27,080 nucleotides of DNA from assembly GCA_003427395.1 (NCBI GenBank), contig BFEA01000548.1, positions 229,247 through 256,326 of the forward strand, read 5' to 3'. This DNA is from Chara braunii (lineage: Eukaryota > Streptophyta > Charophyceae > Charales > Characeae). This document shows positions 18,300-27,080 of the stretch, one piece after another (within the stretch, counting starts at the first letter, position 1; each line of letters opens with the position of its first letter). The position numbers and the translations under genes were made by a program. The notes beneath the pieces are model-generated. The model was not told the DNA's origin, made no database searches, and was given only the letters and a program-made list of their open reading frames with translations.

Positions 18300-21111
18300 T
18301 GCTCAGACTCAAATCCCTTGTGTCAAGAGTAGTGACGATATGCTGATTGAACTCATATTTGAAACCCCCAGTAGAGCTGACGATTTGAGTGCTACCGAAA
18401 TGTCAATTGCTGAATACTGATAGTTCGAGTGAACTACTGGTTTGCCGATCTATCCCTTGTCAATCAAAGTGCAGGCAGGGATTTCAGGAAAGGAATCCAG
18501 TGACGCTCATCTGAGTTTTGCCCAGGCTTGCTCGACTGTCCCGAGAAAAGAGTAAGTATTGTGCAATTTCGTGTCTGATTCATGAAAATAAATCACACAC
18601 TCAATGACTTTCTGGTCTTCCACTAACTCTAGGGTTTTTCCCATCATGAGTCCTAGATGATGATGAATATCTTAAATGATGTTCTCTTCCCAACCCTCCG
18701 TTCTATCTCGGTATAGCGAGCAAGTCACCGTCTCTTTGCAAAGACCCATCACATTGGCCCTTGATCACGAAAACTGAGAAGCTCATAGAAGGTTGGGGTC
18801 AGTGAAACCTATGCGTCCGGTTCGTTACTAATGGATAGTTTGCAGACAGTGACCACAAAGGGCTCCTAGTGTTTGGCCTTCAGTCAGTTCCGTTTCCTAA
18901 TGGTGTACTGTTTTCTTCCTGGTATAAAGCAAACTGGGTAAGTTACCGTTTGAGGCTCTTCACTCTGAAGTGTCTGAAACGTTCTCGTTGGGTGCTGAAT
19001 TGCTCGTAAAGGATCAGAATCAGGTAAAACACTCTCCAATTAAGGGCAACGATACTCGTGGGGTACAGCCTCTGTCGAACGTGATAAAATAGCTGTTAGG
19101 CCGAGTTTAGCATCTTGCAAACACTTCTGCTAATAGGTCACTAACCAATCAGTCACTTTTGTCAGAAGTGGAGGACTACCTTCGATCTGATGACTTAACA
19201 AGCAGGAACGAAGGTCGAGAGCTAATGAGTCCTGGCTGAAGATCACTAAAGATTTCAAGGTGCTAATCAACACCCAGAGTCTTTAAGAATAATCATGTGC
19301 TACTAGGTCGACTCATTCATAAGACGTGAGCAATTAACAGAAGGAACTCTTTTCTATTGTGACTGATTTCCACTTGACAGCACAGGTCTGAATACAGGGT
19401 CAGATATGCACAAGGTCTCAATCAACTTATCTCTCCGCAAATCGCGACCTGTGCCTTAGGCAGGGCACATTTCTCTCCAGTCTCATTCAATAATGGCACA
19501 CAACGAGTGTTTCCAGAGGCGCAACCCGCTCGACCACTGGTACATGGTTTATGCTATCATCCCAGAGCAGTTCACCTCCATTCAAATAAATTCCATGGGG
19601 ATTCAACATCAGACCGTATTTATGATAAAAGTTACGGAAACTTCCCGTGCTCAGAAAAGGATTAAAGGCATGGGTTTTTCTGGTACCAACGGGACAGAGG
19701 GGCCTTGCGGGCAAGACCTGCTTCCGTCCGTCGTATCATCTCTGCAAATCAACGTCTGACTCCAGCTTGTCAAGATAAGTCCAAGAGCACAGAACTTAAT
19801 TCATGTTGAAGGAGATGATTCAAGATACGATGCATAGTCACGGTTAGATGAACTCTGATTTGACGCCCGTTATAATTTCATACCGCAACTTAGAGCTCAT
19901 GATTCAGCTTGGGCAGCCCCCACCTTAAAACACGACGAATTGCTAGCAACCATGGGTGCTTAGATGCAAAGTGGGGTATTCTTGTATTAGTCTCTATACC
20001 GCTCCCAGTGAGTGGCCTTCGACATAGTGGCTTATAGAGAGCTTGCACCCAACATGTGAATCTTCATCCTCAAATCACTCTCATGCATCACCCGAATCAG
20101 ACACTTACAAATTCAGGATATCTATGGCAAAACAAGGTTTTAACCCCTGACGTGACTTGGGAAGAGTAAAGTCTATCAGTCCCCATCAAGTAGAAATTTG
20201 GCCAGAAGATAAGCAACCTCCCTCAAGACTACTTTCTTCTTGCCCATTCATACTTGATACGAGCGAAATAGCTTTAAGCTCGTCAGGCTGTCTTTACACT
20301 CAAGGCCCATAGTCAATCGGTTCAAACTCAGGTTAGAATGACCACCCGTTTCTCACCTCATGTGTCACAAATTTACAGAAGTTAAAACGAAGGGTTTTCA
20401 AAAGAGAGAATCGGATAGCCAAGATCTTATCTATAATTACGGTCTCATTAAAACATCTCCTTGTTATCCCTCTTCAAGCTGACGGAGCAGATCAACTATT
20501 TCATAGTCTCCCTGTCACGATCACGTAATCCAAATGTCGCCACAGTTCCTGTCACACAATGCTTTCTGCTGCACGCGACCATGACTTCTTGTACAAACAC
20601 TCCCAAACTGACTGATCTCAATTCAGGTCTCCATCCTGTCCAGGTAAACTACGAGAAGTGACAAGGAGAATGTAGAGGAAGACGATAATGCCATACCGGT
20701 GATATACTGCACTAAACAATTGTCGGAACGTTACCCAGGGAACCTTTAATCTTTGCTTAGTCAGATGTTCAAAGTTAGGCGAAAGCATGCTCAGTATTCT
20801 GTTCTGAACGCGCGTCTACCAAAACTCTTGTTCACAGTCACCCACCTCCATTAATCCATCAAGGACTCCAGTGGATCGAAACCAGCTAGACTAGCATTTG
20901 CTAGCCGTCCACGCTCTGCATTACGAAGAAAGAGCGCCAGATTAACTTTGGTGAAACCTTCGTACCTCAGCCAATCCTGATCGCAGGACCCCCGTTACTC
21001 AGAGGATCACAACTAAGAGGGGGAACTCCGTAATTCGCGCGAAGGAGTTGATGACATCAATCACGGAAACTTCACGCCAAGGAATGCCGAAAACTCGTCT
21101 TTCCTAGCACG
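18300..21111. other. Long non-coding leader interval, one unidentified short frame
   Basis: Apart from the frame at 19487-19714, I see no gene, RNA gene or clear repeat here. Base composition is balanced and stops are frequent in all frames. Confidence 0.5.
19487..19714 (-). pseudogene. Short protein-like frame, unknown
   Basis: 75 codons from ATG 19714 to TGA 19487. The second half looks protein-like (FYHKYGLMLNPHGIYLNGG, LLWDDSINHVPVVERV) with ordinary codon choice, but no family is recognised. It lies on the same strand and upstream of the exon-like frame at 17323-17902, so both could be pieces of one captured gene. An overlapping plus-strand frame (19493-19759) cannot be excluded as the real one. 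Confidence 0.25.
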
Positions 21112-21112
21112 N

Positions 21113-21191
<79 letters not shown>

Positions 21192-21207
21192 CCCTNGCAC
21201 AAGCTTN
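21112..21207. repeat. (CT)n microsatellite with ambiguous bases
   Basis: About 38 CT units (21113-21190) followed by a C-run, bracketed by single N at 21112, 21196 and 21207. Repeat length and continuity across it are therefore uncertain, and it is a possible misjoin point. Confidence 0.95.
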
Positions 21208-22446
21208 GTTCACATGCTAACCGCTGTGTATTGTTGCCCTGCATAACTTTCCGTAACTCCCACAGTGGGGGAACTTCCACTCAAGCGCCCTCTGTCTCTT
21301 CTCTTCACCACGTCTTCTTGTCCCTTACTTCTCACTCTTTCTCCACTCTTCTACAGCTACTTCTCCCTCGAGCCTCTTAACTAATCTCCCAAGATCGTGC
21401 CTTCTTGGGACTCCCTCCCTGCAGGCCTTCTCTATCCCCTATGCAGGCTGTAATTAGCAAAAAGGAGTGCAGAGCTCATAGATGCTCATTCGATATACAC
21501 GCACAAAGCTTCTCGCGCCTTGCTCATCTTTCCACGAAGGCCGTCAACATGGAATGCAGGCCTGTCTCCGTCGCTGTACACACCTCTTAACTGAGACGAA
21601 GACGAGAGATCATGGCAAAGGGAAGACCATGACTAAGCATGACACCATCCAATGACAGTCATTTCTCTCTCCCTAACAATGCGCTCTTGCTCTGGGTGTA
21701 CCGCCTTGTCACTTGTACTTCGCTCGCGTGCTCTCAATTGGCCCCCTACTCCACAAGGGAGATGATCAAGTTCTCTCGCCGGGTGGCGTTGACGTCATCA
21801 GTGTGTCCCACTCTTACACCAGCGTTGACCCTCCCCTCTTCACGCACTATCCACGCTAAGACAAAAGAGACAAAACAAAAGATCACATTTCCTCCATTTC
21901 CCACACAGTCCAACCAGCCTCATGTCACCCGCTCTCTCTCTCTTGGGTCGTGGCTGACGCACTCTCTTCTTGGTTCTCACGTGCGCATCTTCGTGCTCGT
22001 TTTCAGCGTGCCGAAGCTCAACTGACTTCAATGCACGCTCATCACGCCCATACCAGCCTCCCTCCTTCGATCCGACTTCCTCTCCTTTCTCACAGGCTCA
22101 CACACATACTGCGTAGCTCGCCTCCCACGTGTCACCGCCTCGTGACTCAGCCCTCGTGCTTACCCGAACTGGCCTCTGAGTCACTCTCTTCTCTCACACA
22201 CACCTTTTCTCCTGGTCCCCTGCCACAACACGAAGACTCACTGCGGCTCAGTGGACACAAAACGCAGCAAGTGAACGTGGAGGCAGTGGTTGACATCAAC
22301 TGTATCTAGCAAGATCGCGTCCCGCTCATTCGCGCAGTCTCCCCCTTTCGTTGACCTCTTCTTGATCCGCCGGACTGCCACGTGTAGCCCGTGTACCGCG
22401 TATCCCCCTATGTACTTCCCTTCTCTCGTGAAACTGCCCCTCAGTC
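21208..22446. other. Pyrimidine-rich interval without a supported gene
   Basis: The plus strand is rich in C and T, which opens several overlapping Pro/Ser/Leu/Thr-rich frames (21639-22025, 21950-22309, 22290-22616). Their overlap in different frames and biased composition indicate chance frames. Confidence 0.5.
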
Positions 22447-22929
22447 TCAGTCCCTCCGCTGAGGCGAACTGGCCTCAGGGCCGTCCTCTACAGACTCTGC
22501 TGTCGGGTGTTCCCTCCTCCATTGTTCCAACCCATGCCAAGACTGGGTCTGCGCGTCGCTCGCTTCGGATTCGGCCTCTGAGTCCCGGTCCAGCTCCTGC
22601 TCCTCTCACTCACTAGTGCCCGTGGTAGTCTCTTCCTCATGGTAAGTGACCGTGACCTTCAGGGCCGCGGTCACTCCGTTCCTTCTGCACCTCCGCTCGG
22701 CTCGATCCTGAGCCTCAGTAACCGCGCCCTGAACTTTCTTGTCCTCCCTCATTTCTTGCTCCTTCCCCCCGTAGGCGTTGATTTTTAGTCTGGCCTGCCC
22801 GTCACTCCTTACGTAACTCAGGCATGCATCCACCGTAGCCCCTTCTTCGCGCATCGGCTCCCAATGCCAGTAAAACCTTAAATGCCCTGGCCTATAGCCA
22901 AAAAGGTCGTTGCTCCGCGCCATGGCCAC
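22447..22929 (-). pseudogene. Charged open frame of unknown function, interrupted once
   Basis: From ATG 22929 the minus strand encodes 107 residues to TGA 22606-22608. The same frame then stays open for 52 more codons to TGA 22447-22449. The first part has a compact beginning (DLFGYRPGHLRFYWHWEPM) and a charged middle; after the stop the chain is acidic (DRDSEAESEASDAQTQ, EQWRREH). The internal TGA is explainable as CGA Arg after one transition. Unrecognised; its location upstream of gag would fit an extra retrotransposon ORF or a captured gene. Confidence 0.3.
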
Positions 22930-25356
22930 CTTCCGCTAGGAATAGCCAGAGCCGGTACCCGACGCACGCGTGCATAGTAGGTCTACCAACTCACCTCACC
23001 GTCCTACCTTCCAATTCGCGCGAGCTTTAGCCAGCCTAGGCAGTCAAGAGCCGAGGGCCTCAGCTCACTGCCACCAACCTTCACCGACGAGTAACAACAA
23101 GTGCACCCTCTGCACTCTAGTGAAGAAGAACGGGAGACCACTTTCTTTTATAGATAGTAGAAGTCTAGCGTTCACAACATCTCAGCATATGGAACAACAG
23201 ACGGCGCACAGTGGTCCCATAATGGGATCCCAGCCACCAGATTTTCCCTTCAAGAAGAGCCCTCAAGCTATTCCCGTCGGGTACCCGCGTCCGATGGTAA
23301 GGAGGGGGTTCATGACCTCCTACAGGGGGTGATGAGCTTCCTACCAATGCGGCCGCGGGTCCCCCCCTCTTTTGGGGCCGCACCGCGCGGTACCCAATCG
23401 GCGCTCATTCACCGACGATATACGTGGGGTCGGCCAACTTAGGTCATGGACCACTGAGCTCAGAATTCGAACCGTTGGCCTTCCCGCGAAAACAACGAAA
23501 ACGTAACGACAGTAGGACTAGAGGCCGTCAGTTTTCCCCGAATTACACTTCATTTTTCTTCCTTGTTTTTCTCTGCTTAGCCTCCTCTTTTCTCTGATAG
23601 CGACTACCGCTCCAAGCACCCAACCCATAACCTGGTAAGGGGGTACTTGGCGCGCAGCAGATAAAGCAGTGTCCGTCCCTCTACTTTCGCATCCCAGGGC
23701 GAACCCGACGGCTACCATAGCCACACGCCGGTAGTGCTCTGCTGCACAGGAGGGCGCCGAGCCTGCGTGGACCAAAGGAAAGCCCTGTGGCGCACCCTCC
23801 CTTTTTGCTGAGGCAAGCACCAACTGGACCGGTCCACGTCAAGGCACAGTCCGGGCACAGCCCGGGTACTAGAGATCGTAGAGGTTCGGAAACTTGCCTA
23901 CAGGCCGCGACATCGAGCGAGAGACTGATACCAAACGAGGACTTGGTACGCAGAGGAGGGCCGGGACACCGCGCCCTCCGACACCGGTTGTAGGGTCTGA
24001 AACACTCTAGGGATTCTAAGGGATGGTAACCTTGTTAACCTCCTGTCGTCATCTACACCCTCACCACCCTCTGATCCACTCATAGGTTAGGCAGATGTTG
24101 TCTGCACTAATGTCCTCGCTGGAACCTACCGCAGCATGCGTCTGACCGGATCTAAAAATAAATAATTAAATAAATACCCGACGAGTTACCTAGTCTACTA
24201 GTCAAGCGGCATCAACAGCATCTACACAAACTGTACACATTGTCTAACTCTATTCTGATTAGTCTGCACAGAAGATTTGAGGAGAACTGACTATGGTAGA
24301 TTACAGTCCTACTCTAGTCTGTCTGTTAGGTGTCAGCAGTCGGTCAACCAACTAATCAAAATAAAAACATAGACTAATGTGAGCAGATGTATGCACAATG
24401 GATATGTCAGTGATGTACAGTTGAGTTCACAAATGGAATCCCCTTCCCCTGTATCCAACGTACATGTGAGCATCATCAAGCTGTGGTGTCTAATGTGTGC
24501 AACCACAGCCCACCCCTGTGCCCAAGAAGTATGCTTATGACCAGCCTGCCCCTTTGTTTACCCTCGCGTGCAACGAGCCTTACGTCTGAATGATCTGGCT
24601 GATCAGGAGGGATTTAAGGAGAGCCCCTATCTCCTCAGGAATTATTTAACGTCGCAAACAGGACGACGATCACAGCCAGTGGACAGTTCAGACCCCAACC
24701 AGAAATGTTTATAGACGGTCTGGGAGCGTCTCAATAGGACTGGTCAGTCCGCACACCCCTTCTATCAGCGCAGCAAAGAGCCTTAATGGACAAAGCAGCC
24801 ATCGCATGCGTGTACTAATCCCATTGGGTTGGCATGGTGACCGTGACCCACATGCTTCGACCAGGGCCCTTCAGAGGCACCGCCCTCTCCTGCCAGATGC
24901 GACACCGGGAAGAATGTCGTCTCTCAAGATAGAGCGCACACGACTCCTTACCAAAGAGAGGACACTCAAGTTGGACTCACTTCCTCACGGTAAGAAGAGA
25001 TTGAGAGGGTAGATAAGGAATGGGAACAACGGACCTGGAGATAGCTGCCCCCAACCACAGATTTCTCACCAACTGGGCTGATGTGCATTTCGATGACCGG
25101 TCCATAGCCTCGATACCACCCACAACGCAATGCAGTGCCACCTCAGCCAAAAATGCCACGTCAGCATACTCTCATCATCGTGCATACACCCGCTGTCGCC
25201 ACACCTCCCACGCTGTCGCCACAGCCTTCCAGCGGCCGGCCTCTCTACCTAGGCCCCGCTAATCAACCAGCGCAAAGTATCCTCACTGCACATGAAGCAT
25301 CGTCAGCGCACCAAGTCACAATGTCGCCGGTGCCAGGTAAGCGGAGATCACAACCA
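22930..25356. other. PBS-proximal leader interval, no supported gene
   Basis: No reading frame with a recognisable domain. Near the right end, two GCTGAsGTGGCA words occur on the minus strand (25135-25165), matching the unit arrayed at 7348-7510. A CGCTGTCGCCACA word is repeated near 25190-25220. Confidence 0.45.
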
Positions 25357-25368
25357 GCTCTGATACCA
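25357..25368 (-). promoter_or_regulatory. Primer-binding site of element 2 (initiator tRNA-Met)
   Basis: The minus strand reads TGGTATCAGAGC, three bases after the CA end of the 5' LTR. It is a 12-nt complement to the 3' end of plant initiator tRNA-Met and primes minus-strand DNA synthesis. Confidence 0.92.
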
Positions 25369-25371
25369 AAT

Positions 25372-26472
25372 TGCAAGGAATATGAGTGCGAGCGATATAC
25401 ATAAAACCAAGTTGCGAAATCACACAGCTGAGCAAGTAGTAGTATCCCAAGTAGAGAGTACAAATGCACAGAGAAAACCATCCATAAAGAGCAATACAAT
25501 GAAGTATTGAGCGAATGTCCAAGCCCGTAGGCCACACCAACACAGTATCCAGAGTCGCTCTCTCAGTCTGGCGCACAGCGCCCAGCCTACTCTACCATAC
25601 TATCCTACTCTACAGCTGGTTCACACAAAGAGATCACTTCGGCTCACGAAGACCAACGTACATGACTGTCAACACCATCGGCGACCCCTCTTCATGTACC
25701 AGGTACGTAACTCATCACCCTCAATCAGACCTTGATTATCCCACACAGTGCCTCACTCCCTGAAGACCACCCGATCATTCGCTGTACCCCCTGGCGCCTA
25801 GCAGCCCGGCTATGGCTGCCTGCGCCCCACTGCCCTGCAGCGCCCCACTTCACCTCTCGCGCCCCGTCAGCGCCCTTGGCAGCAGCGCAGCATCAAGCGA
25901 GAGCGCAGCAGCACTTCCGCATTGCCAGCGCTGGCCAGAATGCCTGGCCTGGGCTGCCTCACTTCCTTTATGGAAGTGGCAGCCTGCTGCATGCTGCGCG
26001 TGGCCTGGCTGGAAGCTTCCAGTAGCTTCCGGTTGGGCCTCAGACCCGGTGCCCAGGCCGAGACTTACAGTTGAGGGCCTGGGCCCTTTACAGTTGGGCG
26101 CAGCCTGAGTCTCCGGACTTGGGCTGTTAGCTGCATCTGCGCAGGGCCCCCAGGTAGGTGCGTCGGCTGTACTGCTTTTCCAGAGGCCGACGGCCTGCTT
26201 CTCAATGTATCGGCCCTGCTTTGTGTGTAGGTGCCCAGGCACAACTTTCGTGGCCTGGGCCAACTGTACGGCGCAGCTTAGTGAGGCTCGCGCGTTCATT
26301 CAACCAACTGACGCGCTGCAAGAGCCTGAATACCCACATATGGAAATGTCGAATTTGGCCTGTGACGAATATTCAGGCCCGCCTTCATTTAGGGCGGGCA
26401 CTTGGCTTGCTGGGGCCTTGGCCCAGAACAATGTGATGTCTGAAAGGGCCACTTGAGGGCCTGTTCCTCACA
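25372..26472 (-). repeat. 5' LTR of element 2
   Basis: Direct repeat of 8842-9942, 1101 nt, 98.8 percent identical by my column-by-column count. As the 5' LTR it should carry the promoter. I do not see a convincing TATA box at a defined place. Confidence 0.95.
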
Positions 26473-26476
26473 GTAA
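26473..26476. repeat. Target-site duplication, right copy (GTAA)
   Basis: Identical to 8838-8841 and directly adjacent to the right LTR end. Confidence 0.7.
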
Positions 26477-26578
26477 GTACGAAGAAAAAAAAAATTGCAA
26501 CTTGCAATTTAATCATAACAGAGTACAGGTGCGAATAATCAATCAATCAATCAATGGTGAGTCATCCAATGCTGGTCT
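26477..26578 (-). other. Leader fragment of the host element invaded by element 2
   Basis: About 100 nt between the target duplication and the PBS at 26579-26590, containing an A-run and an AATC simple repeat (26537-26555). No gene. Confidence 0.5.
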
Positions 26579-26590
26579 GCTCCGATACCA
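26579..26590 (-). promoter_or_regulatory. Primer-binding site of a further retroelement (one mismatch)
   Basis: The minus strand reads TGGTATCGGAGC, one mismatch to the tRNA-Met complement, three bases after an LTR-like CA end at 26594. The spacing is the same as in element 2. Confidence 0.7.
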
Positions 26591-26593
26591 AAC

Positions 26594-27080
26594 TGTTGCA
26601 TACTCGTGAAACACAGTCATAAGTATGGCGCAGATTCCCAGAACCGACCAGATAATACAGAGTCAATACAAATACAGCGGAAGAGTTTATACCCATGGAC
26701 TGACTCTGACCTGACTCAGCCTGCAATCGAACACTCTCAATCATGCATCAGTGGTGTGAAAGCCCTGGCCTTGGACATAGAAGAAAGGCCAGGGTCTGAG
26801 ATCATACACGGATGAATGGAGGGAGGAGAGACGAAGAGAGGAGGAGAGGGAAGATGACATCAACTTAATGTTTCCAAAGGTAGTATCTTGAAATGTCAGA
26901 GGTAGCAAAAATCCGAAATGTCGCGAATACAGTGTCTCACAATGTTTCAGATATCGATCTCACAATGTCAAGTACATCTTCAGAGGAAGATGAAATCAGA
27001 TCCCCAGAGTAGTCCTCAACCTACAGTCCCAATGTCGCTGTCTCCAATATCATCAGAACTCGTAACCATCCTTCATACTC
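26594..27080 (-). repeat. 5' LTR fragment of a further retroelement, cut by the window edge
   Basis: The region upstream (minus strand) of the PBS ends in GCAACA. A TATAAAC box lies at 26685-26691, about 95 nt before the LTR end, a plausible R-U5 length. A GA-rich strand segment is at 26815-26855 on the plus strand. No coding frame is recognisable. No second copy lies in the window, so the LTR call rests on PBS, end and TATA position. Confidence 0.55.

Larger units (their letters stand above)
8842..26472 (-). mobile_element. Complete but inactivated chromovirus-type LTR retrotransposon (element 2)
   Basis: All boundary features are visible on the minus strand: 5' LTR 26472-25372, primer-binding site 25368-25357, gag, pol with chromodomain, polypurine tract 9958-9943, 3' LTR 9942-8842, and GTAA duplications outside. 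Total length is 17,631 nt, of which 15,429 lie between the LTRs. Chromoviruses usually have about 5 kb there. The excess is the 10-kb stretch between PBS and gag. Coding capacity is lost through stops, frameshifts and catalytic-site changes. LTR identity (13 differences in 1101) suggests a fairly recent insertion relative to element 1. Confidence 0.9.

Noticed and set aside
21639-22616. Three plus-strand frames rich in Pro, Ser, Thr and Leu
   Set aside because: They overlap each other in different frames over a pyrimidine-rich strand, which opens frames by composition.
23925-23933. A primer-binding-site-like TGGTATCAG on the minus strand
   Set aside because: Only nine bases match, and no LTR-like CA end stands next to it.
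1-27080. tRNA, rRNA, CRISPR array, bacterial operon or host housekeeping gene
   Set aside because: No cloverleaf, rRNA core, regularly spaced repeats with unique spacers, or recognisable cellular domain was found on either strand.

Overview
The window is eukaryotic repeat-rich DNA, most likely from a plant-lineage nuclear genome. Evidence: Ty3/gypsy (Metaviridae) gag-pol remains on the minus strand, primer-binding sites complementary to plant initiator tRNA-Met, long CT microsatellites, runs of N, and no bacterial-style gene packing. The protein style of both gag-pol relics, with long coiled-coil gag N-termini, resembles retroelement proteins I associate with the charophyte alga Chara. That is recognition and inference, not a database result. 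I see no intact host gene.

Layout from left to right. 1-216 holds a CT repeat, the start of an unknown minus-strand element and its primer-binding site (203-214). 216-1429 is LTR-like or flanking sequence with no gene. 1430-7235 is a heavily broken minus-strand Ty3/gypsy gag-pol (element 1) with frameshifts, stops, an A-rich insertion in gag and a filler scar in reverse transcriptase. 7348-7510 is a degenerate tandem array of a 13-16 nt unit. 7823-8450 is a foldback-like element built on TCCGGA palindromes.

8842-26472 is one complete LTR retrotransposon on the minus strand (element 2). It has two 1101-nt LTRs (8842-9942 and 25372-26472) differing at 13 positions, TG...CA ends, a 4-bp GTAA target duplication, a polypurine tract next to the left LTR and a tRNA-Met primer-binding site next to the right LTR. 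Its chromovirus gag-pol lies at 9981-15278 and ends in a chromodomain. It is dead: three in-frame TAG codons, YLDD changed to YLND, integrase first Asp changed to Asn, protease DTG-type site reading DIG, a zinc-knuckle Cys changed to Tyr, and frameshifts. Between gag and the primer-binding site lies an extraordinary leader of about 10 kb (15279-25356). It contains a second foldback-like element with a 683-nt gap, an exon-like reading frame, a 22-nt repeat, a CT repeat and several unidentified reading frames.

Right of element 2 (26473-27080) is the 5' LTR end and primer-binding site of yet another minus-strand element. Element 2 inserted 106 nt downstream of that primer-binding site. The simplest history is nested insertion of same-orientation elements followed by decay. 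Most disabling mutations are C-to-T or G-to-A changes, often in CAG/CTG (CHG) context, which fits plant-type cytosine methylation.
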